Source: Ostreococcus lucimarinus CCE9901
Lineage: Eukaryota; Chlorophyta; Mamiellophyceae; Mamiellales; Bathycoccaceae
Length of the DNA: 64,000 nucleotides
NCBI RefSeq assembly: GCF_000092065.1
Contig: NC_009365.1
Location: forward strand, 186,001 to 250,000
Direction: 5' to 3'
In this document: positions 28,762 to 37,738 of the stretch, piece by piece
How positions within the stretch are numbered: position 1 is the first letter of the stretch
Layout: each line of letters starts with the position of its first letter
Made by a program: the position numbers and the translations under genes
Notes under the pieces: generated by a model
Told to the model about the DNA's origin: nothing
Database searches by the model: none
The model's input: the letters and a program-made list of their open reading frames with translations, nothing else

Positions 28762-30594
28762 CTACTTACGGTCGTACGCAGTGCGCTCGAACTTGTTGCC
28801 GAGGACGGCGTACGCTTTTTGAGCGAGTTGAAACCGCTCGGCGGCGCGCTTCTTGGCCGAGGCGTCGCCGGCGACCTTGTCGGGATGCGTCTCGAGCGCG
28901 ACGAGCCGAAACGCGGCTTTAATTTCTTCCTCCGTCGCGTGCCCGAGCTTGGCGTCGAGGCGAAGGGTCTTGTAGAAGCCGTGGATGTCGCGAGAGAAAC
29001 CGGGATGGCGTCCGCTGGGGGCGCCGTGCGCGTCGTCGCCGCGCGAACGCTTCCAGTTGGCGCCGTACTTGCGCTCCATCTCCGCCTCGCGTCTCGCGGC
29101 TTCGTCCGCGAGGTGCGCGCGCTCTTCCATCTCGTGTCGCATCTCTTGACGCTCGCGGAATCGGAATATTTGTGTCTCTAGAATGCTGTACGCCCACGCG
29201 CGACGTTTATCCGGATCCCAGCGCATCTTGTCCGTCTCTCGCCATCGTCGCCATTCGGCGTCGTCGCGTCGTCGCTGGACGCTCTCGTCCATCCACTCGC
29301 TGTTCCCTACTGATCGCATCGCACGCGCAAACGCGCGTTCCTCGTCGTGCACGCGCACGGCGTCAATTTTATCTTGACGCATCTTCGGCACCTGACGCGC
29401 GAGCACCGCCGCGCCCGCCGCCGCGACGGCGGACGCCAACGCGCCTTGGCCGAGAAAAAAATACGCGCTCTCGGGCCACACGTACGCGGCGATACTGGCG
29501 GGAATCGCGACCGCGCTGAACGCGAGGGCGCGCGCCTTGTGGTCACAAATCAAATCATCGCTCACGACGAGGCCCGTGACGCCGCACACGACGGCTTCGC
29601 GCGGCTGTTGAATAATCTTGTTTGCGTTTTCGTCGACGACGTACCCGTGCTCGAAGGACACGTACCACACCGGATGATAGACCGCGTACACGTCTCTCGA
29701 CAGCGTCGTGAACTCGACGCATATGTCTCGCGTCGACGTCGCGCCCTTGTGTTTCTTCATCAGCTCCTCCGAGGCCTCCGCGCGCGCCACATCTCGCATG
29801 CGCGCCGCGGCGAGCGACAACGCCATGCTTCGCCTCATCTCAAACGGCTCGACCACCGTCCCTTCCGGCGCCTTCGCGCGCGCGCGCGCCCAATCCATCG
29901 CGTCGAAATCGTTCGGATCAAAGCTCACGCACGCCCCGGGCAGCAAACGATCCACGAAATCCCTCCTGTGCGCGAAACTCGCGCATATTTGACTCGCCCT
30001 CGTCGTCGCGTCGAACCGCGTCGTCTTCGCCGCCGTCCCGCTTCGCACCCAACTCCCCCCCACCTCCACCGATCCCGCGCACGACGTCTCCGCCGTGACG
30101 TCGAACACCCAATACGGCGCGTACGCCGCCCGAAACGTCGGTTCGCGCGCGCCGTCCCGGCCGCGAACGCGCCGCGGCCGCGCGCCTCGACTTCGCAACC
30201 ACCGCCGCAGGGCGTCCCGCGCGTCGCGCTCGTCGCGCTCGAACGCGCGCCCTCGCGCGCCGCGCGGTCCCGACGCGCGTCCCGCGCGCGCGTCGCGCGT
30301 CGCCGCCGTCGTCGAGTCGCGCGAGTCGTCGCGCGTCGCGCGGCCGCGCCGCGCGTCGAATCCCCATCGCGTCGCCGTCGTCGCGCGTTCGCGCGCGAGC
30401 GCGCGCGTCGCGGCGGCGGCGACGCGACGCGCGCGCGCCCGCATCGCGCGCCGTCGCCTGGCGCCGTCGCCGCGCCGCGCCGGCCGTCGCGCCGCGCGCG
30501 CGTCGCGCGCGGGCGTCGCGCGCGTCGGCACCGCCAACCCTCGCGTCACTACATACCGCGAAACACACGCTAAACACGCGCGCGCGACGCGCAT
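28762..30594 (-). CDS. Membrane J-domain protein (DNAJ, C-terminal J domain)
   Basis: The product is 610 aa from ATG 30594; a Met 50 codons further in is an alternative start. The long Arg/Ala-rich N-terminus suggests an organelle presequence. The middle holds a domain with YAPYWVFDV and VYHPVWYVSFEHGYVVDE, two similar 'P-W-V' strand motifs. A hydrophobic hairpin follows (AFSAVAIPASIAAYVWPESAYFF, ASAVAAAGAAVLA). Then come charged helices, and at the very C-terminus a J domain: FYKTLRLD, EEEIKAAFRLVALETHPDKV, FQLAQKAYAVLGN, YDRK. The HPD motif that triggers Hsp70 ATPase is intact. The J domain lying last, after a membrane hairpin, is a less common layout. Confidence 0.85.
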   Translation of the reverse strand: MRVARACLACVSRYVVTRGLAVPTRATPARDARAARRPARRGDGARRRRAMRARARRVAAAATRALARERATTATRWGFDARRGRATRDDSRDSTTAATRDARAGRASGPRGARGRAFERDERDARDALRRWLRSRGARPRRVRGRDGAREPTFRAAYAPYWVFDVTAETSCAGSVEVGGSWVRSGTAAKTTRFDATTRASQICASFAHRRDFVDRLLPGACVSFDPNDFDAMDWARARAKAPEGTVVEPFEMRRSMALSLAAARMRDVARAEASEELMKKHKGATSTRDICVEFTTLSRDVYAVYHPVWYVSFEHGYVVDENANKIIQQPREAVVCGVTGLVVSDDLICDHKARALAFSAVAIPASIAAYVWPESAYFFLGQGALASAVAAAGAAVLARQVPKMRQDKIDAVRVHDEERAFARAMRSVGNSEWMDESVQRRRDDAEWRRWRETDKMRWDPDKRRAWAYSILETQIFRFRERQEMRHEMEERAHLADEAARREAEMERKYGANWKRSRGDDAHGAPSGRHPGFSRDIHGFYKTLRLDAKLGHATEEEIKAAFRLVALETHPDKVAGDASAKKRAAERFQLAQKAYAVLGNKFERTAYDRK

Positions 30595-30671
30595 AAATCC
30601 AGTCCGACCGCGGTGATTCGTGACGCTCGACAACACCCTCGCGATTCCGCGACGCGACGCGGTTCGCCGAG

Positions 30672-32312
30672 ATGGCGCGACGACGCGGACCGCGACGCCG
30701 CGGGGACGGCGACGACGACGAGTCGACCCCGCTCGTCGCTCGCGGGCGCGGGTCGACGACGCCGGCGACGGTGACGCGGGTGACGCTTTTAGTGTTGGTC
30801 GCGATGGGCGTCGTCGGCGCGTCGACCGCGCCGCGTCGACGATTCTCGGCGCGAGTCGGCGTTTTCAAGAAGGGATTGAAAACGGTGACGAGCGCGGCGA
30901 GCGGGGTGGCGAGCGCGTGGTCGAAGACGGGCGACGCCGCGTGGACCAGGGCGGAAAATCTCTCTAAAAACGCGCGTAAAAAGGTTGGCGCCGAGTTGAC
31001 GGCGGCCATGCAATCCGGGCACCAAGAGATTTTTAAGCAATACGACGAGGCGTCGGGGTGGTCCCAGCAAGCGGCGAATCAAGTTGCGGGAGAGGCGACA
31101 GAACTCGGGGACGACGTCGAGAAGACGGCGAAGATGATTGCCGAGTTCCTCGACGGTTATAAATGCGACATCGGCGTCAAAGACTTGAAGAAGACCGTTG
31201 ACGATATTAAAAACGCGGTCGGCTCAAACTCTTTGAAATCCATGTACGACAAGGTGACGGGATCTCCGAATAGGTATTTCAAGAACATGGACGACTTGGC
31301 TTGCCAGATGATGTGGGATACGTCTGGATTCGCGCAAGCTGCATCCGTGATGGAGGCTTTCATCGAGTTGGCCAAGGATAAGTGTCCGCTCGTCGTCAAG
31401 GGTTCGAGTAAGCCCGCTTTCACCTATGGTTTCTCCGTCTCGGGTGACATTGTCGGCGTCGTACTCAGCGCCGGTCGCTCTGGCGAAGTCGGTCTCGGCA
31501 TCGACTTGTCTGGCCAAAAGTTTTGCTACGCTGGCCATTGCGTCTACTCGGGCTTCACCTTGGATGTACCTCAAGTGGGTGTGGACTTCAACGTCGTTGT
31601 CTCCGGTTGGAAGTCGATGTCAGACGTGTCTGGTCGGTCGAACATGATGGCTTTCGGCTTGAGTGGCGAGTTACCAGACTCCGCCATCCCAGATTTTGAC
31701 GTTGATCTCACGCTCGTCACCGGCGGCGCCAAGATGAGCAACATATTGGGCGTCTCCAAGGCGTTAGGCGTCGGTCAAGACGCGTCTGAGCTGCCGGTGA
31801 CGGGCAGCTTCGCCAAGGGTACGTGTATAACTCCTTGGTGCGTCACGTATGAAGGAGGTTCGTGCGCCGGTGATCCGGGAGAAGGGCGCGATTTCAAGTG
31901 CTATATCTCCAGACATTCGTCGTTCCGGCTTCCTGCTCCCTTTGCGGGTCAAACCGTTCAAGACCGATGGGATTACTACAATCGCAAATCGGAATCGGGC
32001 AAAAAGATGCGCAAAGAAATCGAATCGAATAATGACAAGTATCCGATTTACGAAGGGTGCGAGTTCGGCGACGCCGAGATGGAGTGTTACTACGACAAGT
32101 TCTACGCCAAGGCTCATCCAAAGGATTACGACGACATCGAGAAAAAAGTGAACAAAGAATCTTGCAACGGCTTCTCCTCTGACTCTGAATGCTCCAAGAA
32201 TCGCCGCGAGAGGATCATCGAGAAGAAGGTGAGCCGCGCCAAGGCTGATTTCTTCAAAGATAAGGGTGGCTGGAAAAACGAACCGACTTCTTACGCGAAG
32301 TGCGGCATTTAA
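30672..32312 (+). CDS. Signal-anchored, Cys-containing secretory protein of unknown family
   Basis: The product is 546 aa. A basic N-terminus leads to one hydrophobic segment (VTRVTLLVLVAMGVVGA, ~36-52), read as a signal anchor or cleaved signal. A helical region to ~220 is followed by a glycine-rich, beta-like region (FTYGFSVSGDIVGVVLSAG, VGLGIDLSGQKFCYAGHC, VGVDFNVVVSG, MAFGLSGELP). The C-terminal ~180 residues hold ten or so Cys (CITPWCVTYEGGSC, CEFGDAEMECYY, SCNGF, SECSK), suggesting disulfides in the lumen or outside the cell. Codon use from ~31200 on appears less GC-saturated than that of the neighbours. I do not recognise it. Confidence 0.75.
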   Translation: MARRRGPRRRGDGDDDESTPLVARGRGSTTPATVTRVTLLVLVAMGVVGASTAPRRRFSARVGVFKKGLKTVTSAASGVASAWSKTGDAAWTRAENLSKNARKKVGAELTAAMQSGHQEIFKQYDEASGWSQQAANQVAGEATELGDDVEKTAKMIAEFLDGYKCDIGVKDLKKTVDDIKNAVGSNSLKSMYDKVTGSPNRYFKNMDDLACQMMWDTSGFAQAASVMEAFIELAKDKCPLVVKGSSKPAFTYGFSVSGDIVGVVLSAGRSGEVGLGIDLSGQKFCYAGHCVYSGFTLDVPQVGVDFNVVVSGWKSMSDVSGRSNMMAFGLSGELPDSAIPDFDVDLTLVTGGAKMSNILGVSKALGVGQDASELPVTGSFAKGTCITPWCVTYEGGSCAGDPGEGRDFKCYISRHSSFRLPAPFAGQTVQDRWDYYNRKSESGKKMRKEIESNNDKYPIYEGCEFGDAEMECYYDKFYAKAHPKDYDDIEKKVNKESCNGFSSDSECSKNRRERIIEKKVSRAKADFFKDKGGWKNEPTSYAKCGI

Positions 32313-32854
32313 GACGCGCGTTCCACCGCGGGCGCGCGCGCCGCACGATTTTGCCGACGACGCTGTAAATAATATTGAAATCATCGCTCGCGTCCGCGCC
32401 CCCGTCGTCGTCGTCGTCGCCTTTCCCCGCGTCCGTCCGCGTCCATCCTTCGTCGCGGCGCGCCTGCATTCACAATAAATTCGTCATGATGCCGTTACGC
32501 ACAGTCAGAATACGCCATTTGACGCGTATAACGCGCATGTCCGCACATGGCGCAAACGCCGAGGCGATTAGGGCACGCGCGATCGACGCGAATTATGCGC
32601 ACCGCACATTCCCGCGCCGCGCGCGACGAACGCGCGGATTCGCGCGACGACGCCGTCGACGCGCGCGTTCGTGGGAGACGCCTCGCGGCCGGGCACCGTT
32701 CGAAACGATCGCGAACGCGCGACGCGAAAAACGGACGTCGATCGCGTTCGCGACGGCGGAATCATAAGAGTCGTTTGTTTGAATTTCGGATTCGAATCCG
32801 AGCGACGCGAGCGCGCGCTCTCGGCGAGCGGGAGCGGCGGGCGAGCGAGAGCGA
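32313..32854. other. Intergenic stretch, no gene recognised
   Basis: This 542-bp gap lies between the secreted orphan and the HARE-HTH gene. It holds a pyrimidine-rich run near 32400-32440, an AATAAA-like AATAAATTC at 32474 that could be a 3' processing signal, and many CpG-rich palindromes. No tRNA, repeat or convincing ORF was seen. Confidence 0.5.
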
Positions 32855-34023
32855 ATGGCGAGGAGTGCGTGGACGCGGCGAGGCGATGCGAGGCGCGCGA
32901 GAGCGAGGACGAGGGCGCGGGGGGGGAAGGACGGGGCGCGCGCGACGACGCGCGTCGCGCGCGACGCGCGCGAAGAAAGACGACGACGACGCGACGACGA
33001 CGACGCGACGACGACGACGATCGCGGGACTGACGAGGGCGTTGATGTGCGCGCGCGCGCAGGCGTCGGGAGCGGCGCGATGCCGGCTTCGGCGGAAGATT
33101 CCATCGGGTGGTACCTGAGCTTGTACTGGCCGGCGATGAATAAGGAGTTCAAGGGCGTGGTGCAAAAGTACGATCACGATTCCAAGCATCACACGGTGAA
33201 GTGGGATAACGCGCCGAAAGGGAGCGATGGCGTGACCGAGGTTGATTTGACCGAGGGCGAGTTGACGTGGTTGAAGGCGCCGGAGAAGCCCGTGAAGAAG
33301 GCCGCGAAGGGCAAGCCGGCGGCGGCGAAAGCGAAACCCAAAGCGTACAAGGAGTACGATGCCTTGGAGACCATGGATGATTTGGAAGCGCGATTCACGG
33401 GCAAAACGACCAAGGCGGTGGCGTTTCAAGTGTTGAAGAACAGCGGCGTAAACGGGATGACGCTTCAAGAAATAGTCGACGAGTCGCAAAAGCTTGGGCT
33501 TCGGGACTGGACGCAGTGCAAACAGCCAAAGACGACCATCAACGTGTGCGTGAGTCAAGATTCGGCGTTTGTGAAGATTTCTCCCGGACGCGTGGGTTTG
33601 CGCATCAACGGCGCGCAAACGAGAGACGCTTCGCAAGAACCCAAGCACGTGAAGGCGTCGGGCGCTTCGAAAAAGCGTGGGCGTCCGCCGAAGACGGGCG
33701 AGGCCAAGCCGAAAAAAGTGCAACGTCAAGAACCGCAACACTGGGAGCGCAAGCCTCCGATTGATTTGTCGATTGAGGTGTACACGAGCAACAACACGCA
33801 CGTGACCAACGCGCCAATCTCAGTTGCGTACAACGTTACCATTAAGGCTTTGAAAAAGGCCATCTCGAATAACACCAAGGGCATGCTCAAGCCGCACTAT
33901 CAGCAACTTTACCACGATAACCGAAACATCGGTATGGATGAGGATGCGTTTTTGGTGCACGCGGTTCGCCCGCACAAATTTGAGCGCACGCTCGATTTGA
34001 AGCTCGTCATCAGCGATCAGTAG
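32855..34023 (+). CDS. Chromatin-type protein with HARE-HTH domain and AT-hook, two exons
   Basis: A tiny first exon (32855-32864, MAR + one base) is followed by a 197-bp intron with donor GTGCGTGG, CTGAC at 33029-33033 and CAG at 33061. Exon 2 (33062-34023) is in phase and yields 323 aa starting MARSVGSGAMPASAED. If unspliced, translation could start at ATG 33079 (314 aa). N-terminal ~70 residues resemble a Tudor/PWWP-like barrel (GVVQKYDHDSKHHTVKWDNA). Next is a HARE-HTH domain (KAVAFQVLKNSGVNGMTLQEI...VCVSQDSAFVKISPGRVGLR), as in ASXL and HB1 proteins. An AT-hook (KKRGRPPKTG) and a C-terminal domain ending RTLDLKLVISDQ follow. A nuclear DNA- or histone-reading role is inferred. Confidence 0.8.
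32865..33061 (+). other. Intron of the HARE-HTH gene (predicted)
   Basis: The donor GTGCGTGG lies ten bases after an ATG, CTGAC at 33029-33033 and acceptor GCGCAG at 33056-33061. It keeps the frame (A|GC = Ser). All three signals match the other introns in this window. Confidence 0.65.
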
Positions 34024-34166
34024 ACACTACAACAGTGACAGCGGTAACAGGCACATCATAGCCCGCGCGACAACACCAGGCGGAAATCTAATCATCGATC
34101 ATGTGTCGCGCGCGTTGTAAATCGAATATTCCATAAACGACTTCGTCTCGAGTTGAATTACAACGT

Positions 34167-35570
34167 CTACGCCGCGACAGCCATCATGCCGCGCAAAACG
34201 AGCTCGCGAAGCGCCCAAGTGGGCTTGGTGTACTTTCGCCCGTCTTTGGTGGTATACTCCTTATCCACCAACTGCATGGCCCAAAGGTAGTGGACGGATT
34301 GAATGTCGTCCTCGGCGCCCTCGACGACGGCGCCGGATTTGTCGCGAACGCAGTTGATTTGTTGGCAACTAAAAGTCAGCACGACGAGGGGCTCGTTTTC
34401 CATCAAACGAACTTCCATGAGCTCGACTTCACTTAAATCTAAGATCCTCGGATCCACGTGCTGTCCTTCGTGCTTCCAAAGGTTCATCTGCCCGGATAAC
34501 CGCTCGAGCATTTCGCTCGAAATATTCGTTTGCTTCAACGCCTCGACGTCGCCCTTGAGGTAGGCGCCGAGAACTTTGGGAATATCTCTGCGCACTTCGG
34601 CGATAAAATCGTTAATGTTAAACATCGGATCTCGCTGACGAATCATGCGATACGCCTCGCCTTGCTCGGTCTCGCTGAACAGGTTATCCTGAAAGTCTTG
34701 AATGCGGTGCACCACGGGCGAGTCGCTCGTCTCCCATCGTTCGCGCATATCCTCCGCCAGCTCCGCCCCCTTGGCGTACGGCGCGGTCTTCTTCAACCCC
34801 TCGAGCTTATCGAACGCGCTCGCGATCCCGAGCTTGGACTTCACCCCTCCCCACAACTTTCCGAACGCGCTCGGTTTCGGCGCCGCCGTCGTCGCCACCG
34901 CCGTCGTCCCGTCGTACGGTTCAAACATCGCCTCATCGTACCCCGCCGCCTTCCTTCGCTCCGCCGCCGCGTCCCCCGGATCCATCATCGCCAACCGATA
35001 CTCCTCCTTCACCGCATCGATCGCCATCGCCGCGAATCCGCTCGGCGTCGTCCACGACTTTTTCCCCCCCGCCCTCGCGTCGCCCGTCGCCGCCGCCGCC
35101 GCCCGTCGTCCCGCCTTCCGCGCCGCCTCGCCCGCCTCCCTCGCCGCGTCGTCCACCGCGTCGACGTCGATGCCCGACGCTCTCGCGCGCGCCCGCATCT
35201 CCGCCGCCGCCTCCGCCGCGTACGTCGTCGCCCGCGCGCGTAAATCATCGAATCCCCGCGCGTCCGATCGCGTCGACGTCTTCCCCGTCGCCTCGCTCGC
35301 CGCGTCGCGCGGCGCGCGCGAGCGGCGCGTCGCGTCGCCGTCGTCGCGCGTCGCGTCGCGCGCGCGCGCGTCGTCGCGCTTGAGCGCGCGCGCGGACGCG
35401 CGAAGCGACGACATCGCGCGCGCGCGCGTCGCGTCGGCGCGCGTCGTCGCGCTCGAACGCGGCGCGACGCGCGCGAGCGCGCTCGAGCGCGACGCGACGC
35501 GCGCGAGCGACGCGTCGCCGAGCGCGCGCGCGCTCAGGCGCGCGAGCGCGCGTCGCGCGCGCGTCGCCAT
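34167..35570 (-). CDS. TIM44: Mitochondrial import motor subunit TIM44
   Basis: The product is 467 aa from ATG 35570. The N-terminus is an Arg/Ala/Ser-rich mitochondrial presequence (MATRARRALARLSARALGD). The C-terminal ~190 residues are the Tim44 membrane-binding domain: RIQDFQDNLFSETEQGEAYRMI (split by the family's loop), MIRQRDPMFNINDFIAEVRRD, IPKVLGAYLKGDVEALK, PLVVLTFSCQQINCVRDKSG, and a final WALREL. Tim44 tethers mtHsp70 to the TIM23 channel on the matrix side. The middle is helical, Ala-rich and less conserved. It is divergent from the SET gene. Confidence 0.94.
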   Translation of the reverse strand: MATRARRALARLSARALGDASLARVASRSSALARVAPRSSATTRADATRARAMSSLRASARALKRDDARARDATRDDGDATRRSRAPRDAASEATGKTSTRSDARGFDDLRARATTYAAEAAAEMRARARASGIDVDAVDDAAREAGEAARKAGRRAAAAATGDARAGGKKSWTTPSGFAAMAIDAVKEEYRLAMMDPGDAAAERRKAAGYDEAMFEPYDGTTAVATTAAPKPSAFGKLWGGVKSKLGIASAFDKLEGLKKTAPYAKGAELAEDMRERWETSDSPVVHRIQDFQDNLFSETEQGEAYRMIRQRDPMFNINDFIAEVRRDIPKVLGAYLKGDVEALKQTNISSEMLERLSGQMNLWKHEGQHVDPRILDLSEVELMEVRLMENEPLVVLTFSCQQINCVRDKSGAVVEGAEDDIQSVHYLWAMQLVDKEYTTKDGRKYTKPTWALRELVLRGMMAVAA

Positions 35571-35609
35571 GGCGGCTCGAAGTGACGCGGCGACGCGGCG
35601 CGCACTTCG

Positions 35610-37157
35610 ATGCGCGCGCGCGCCGTCGCGCGATGCGCGCGGCGCGTCGTCGGCGCGGACGCGCGACCGGACGCGCGACCGCGACCGCGCGCGGCGTCGC
35701 GTCCGCGCGCTCAAGCGCGACGACGACGCGACGAGGACGCGCATCGCGCGACGGCGCGCGGCGGCGACGCGCGCGCGCTCGGCGCGCTCATGCGCTGGCT
35801 GCGCGCGCGCGGCGTCGAAGCGTCGCGCAAGACGCAGTTCGCGCGCGGACGCATGGGCGTCGGCGGCGTCGCGATCGAGGACATGGCGCAGGGGGAGGTG
35901 ATTTTCTCGCTGCGAATGCGAGACGACGACGACGCGCCGATCGCGCTGACGACGACGGAGGTCGAGAACGAGCGCGGACCGCTGCGAACGCTGGCGAAGA
36001 TGGTGAACGCGACGAGGCTGACGAGTAGGTACGCTGGGGTGATCGAGGACGAGTGGGGATTTCCGTTGGATTCGACGCGCGCGGCGACGCTGGCGCTGGC
36101 GCTGGCGCGGGAAGTCGAGCTGGGGGACGACGCGTACTGGCGCGCGTACGTCGATTTGTTGCCTCGAGAGGTGGATAGCTTGCAGATGTGGGACGATGAC
36201 GAGCTCGAGGCGCTGCAGGGGTCGAGATTGATCGAAAGGGCGCGGCGAAGACGCGCGCTGGTGCGACGGGAATACGAAGCGACGCGCGAGGCGTTGGGGG
36301 CGACGGCGCCGTCGTACGAGTCGTTTCGATGGGCGTACGCCACCGTGCTCGCGCGCGCGTTCGTGCTTCCAGATTTGAACTGCATGGCGCTGTTGCCGGG
36401 ATTAGATTTGTACAATTCCGCGCGCGACGCGGAAAAGTGTACGGTGGAGCGACTCGGGCACGTCGAAGACGACGACGACGAAGACGACGACGAGGACGTC
36501 GCGTTCGCGAACGAGGGCGAAGCGCAAGTCACGCTTCGCGTCGGTATCGGTGGCGCGGCGGCGGGAACGCAGCTGTTTCACGATTACGCCGACCACACCT
36601 CGGGCGGGGCGTTGCTCGAATTCGGTTTCGTGTACCACGGCGAACGCGAGCGAGGCTCGGGCGTGGACGCCGTCGAGACGAGTCTTGTGCGCGCGTACGA
36701 CGCACTCGACGCGCGTTCGCGCGCGTTTCTCGCCGAACGCGTGTTCGGTGCGTTCAACGTGCGCACCAGCCTGACGTTTGAGCTCTCGAACGTGGGTGGC
36801 GTGTACAAACCCGCCCTTCGCGGCGCCGCGTGCGTTCCGCTCGAAATGTGGCGCGCCGCGAGGGCGTTGGCGCTCTCGCCCGAGCGCGCGCTCCCGGCGT
36901 CGTTAGACGACGTCTTGGACGAAGACACCGAAATTCGAGCGCGTCGCATCATCCTCGACGCTCTCAAAGCCGAGCGCGCGCGCTACGCCGCGACGTCGAT
37001 CGAGGAAGACGTCCGCGCGCTTCGCCTCGCGCTCGACGCCGGCGCCGCCGCGCGTCGAACCGCCGCCGCGCTCGACGTGCGCGTCGGCGAGAAATCCCTC
37101 CTCGACGACGTCATCACCGATTTAGAAACGAACGCGCGACGCGCACGGCGCGGATAG
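35610..37157 (+). CDS. SET-domain methyltransferase with Rubisco-LSMT-type C-terminus
   Basis: The product is 515 aa from ATG 35610; an in-frame ATG at 35790 just before MRWLRARGVE would remove 60 Arg-rich residues that could be an organelle presequence. The SET domain begins at VGGVAIEDMAQGEVIF, continues through a long inserted iSET region (WRAYVDLLPREVDSLQMW), and closes with VLPDLNCMALLPGLDLYN and the SAM-site segment GTQLFHDYADHTSGGALLEFGFVY. A Rubisco LSMT substrate-binding-like C-terminal domain follows. This is the SETD6/LSMT type that methylates lysines of non-histone proteins, often in plastids. The acidic Asp/Glu run at ~290-300 is an insertion. Confidence 0.87.
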   Translation: MRARAVARCARRVVGADARPDARPRPRAASRPRAQARRRRDEDAHRATARGGDARALGALMRWLRARGVEASRKTQFARGRMGVGGVAIEDMAQGEVIFSLRMRDDDDAPIALTTTEVENERGPLRTLAKMVNATRLTSRYAGVIEDEWGFPLDSTRAATLALALAREVELGDDAYWRAYVDLLPREVDSLQMWDDDELEALQGSRLIERARRRRALVRREYEATREALGATAPSYESFRWAYATVLARAFVLPDLNCMALLPGLDLYNSARDAEKCTVERLGHVEDDDDEDDDEDVAFANEGEAQVTLRVGIGGAAAGTQLFHDYADHTSGGALLEFGFVYHGERERGSGVDAVETSLVRAYDALDARSRAFLAERVFGAFNVRTSLTFELSNVGGVYKPALRGAACVPLEMWRAARALALSPERALPASLDDVLDEDTEIRARRIILDALKAERARYAATSIEEDVRALRLALDAGAAARRTAAALDVRVGEKSLLDDVITDLETNARRARRG

Positions 37158-37213
37158 CTCTCGACGTGGTAAACTAGTAAACATATTTATTCGTACATCG
37201 CTCGACGGCGTCG

Positions 37214-37549
37214 TCACGCGCGCGCGTCGTCGTCGTCGTCGTCCTTCGCCTCCCCCCTCCCCTCCTCCGGCTCGTACTCCACGCGCAGCAGCGCCTCCAG
37301 GCTCTCTCGCTTATACATCAGCGCGTCCCGTTCCTTATCGATGTCCCACGCCTCGCTCGGGTCGTCCGTCCGTCGCCATCGCTTATTCTCCTCGACCCGT
37401 CGTCGCTCATCCTCATCCCAGATCTCATCGTCGTCTTTCTTCGACCACGCGCGCGCGATCGTCGACGTCCCGGTCCCGCGCGCGCGCGCGATCCATCGCG
37501 GCGCGCGCGCGACGACGCGGCACCGCGGCTTCGTCGTCGTCGGCGGCAT
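37214..37549 (-). CDS. Small protein of unknown function, possible organelle presequence
   Basis: The product is 111 aa. The first ~35 residues are Arg/Ala/Thr-rich with no acidic residue (MPPTTTKPRCRVVARAPRWIARARG). After that it is charged: WDEDERRRVEENKRWRRTDD, a DPSEAWDIDKERDALMYKRESLEALLRVEYEPEE segment that looks helical, and a poly-Asp end. It sits alone between SET (56 bp convergent) and the duplicated promoter. No family recognised; it may be a mitochondrial or plastid accessory protein. Confidence 0.55.
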   Translation of the reverse strand: MPPTTTKPRCRVVARAPRWIARARGTGTSTIARAWSKKDDDEIWDEDERRRVEENKRWRRTDDPSEAWDIDKERDALMYKRESLEALLRVEYEPEEGRGEAKDDDDDDARA

Positions 37550-37602
37550 CGACGAGTGCGGCGGCGTCGACGCGCGCGCGGATCGCGCGGCGCGCGTCGA
37601 AA

Positions 37603-37738
37603 ATCGGTCGCGTACTGTTTGCCCACACGCGACGTTTTCGCGCCAAATTCATTGACATGTCGCCTCGCACATCGGTCGCGGACTGTTTGCCCATACGCGA
37701 CGTTTTCGCGCCAAATTCATTGACAAATGTCGCCTCGA
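37603..37738. promoter_or_regulatory. Duplicated 68-bp promoter unit with E2F-like sites
   Basis: Two direct copies (37603-37670 and 37671-37738) share GTCGCG(T/G), ACTGTTTGCCCAYACGCG, GACGTTTTCGCGCCAAATTCATTGACA and TGTCGCCTCG. TTTTCGCGCCAAA (37635-37647 and 37703-37715) fits the E2F consensus TTTSSCGC. The copy runs into the coding start: the second ends at the used ATG (37727) and the first contains a duplicated ATGTCGCCTCG (37657). The 18-bp ACTGTTT... element is the same as in the primase promoter. Confidence 0.85.

Noticed and set aside
32781-32800. Possible tRNA T-arm at TTCGGATTCGAATCCGAG
   Set aside because: It is a short palindrome without the other tRNA arms.
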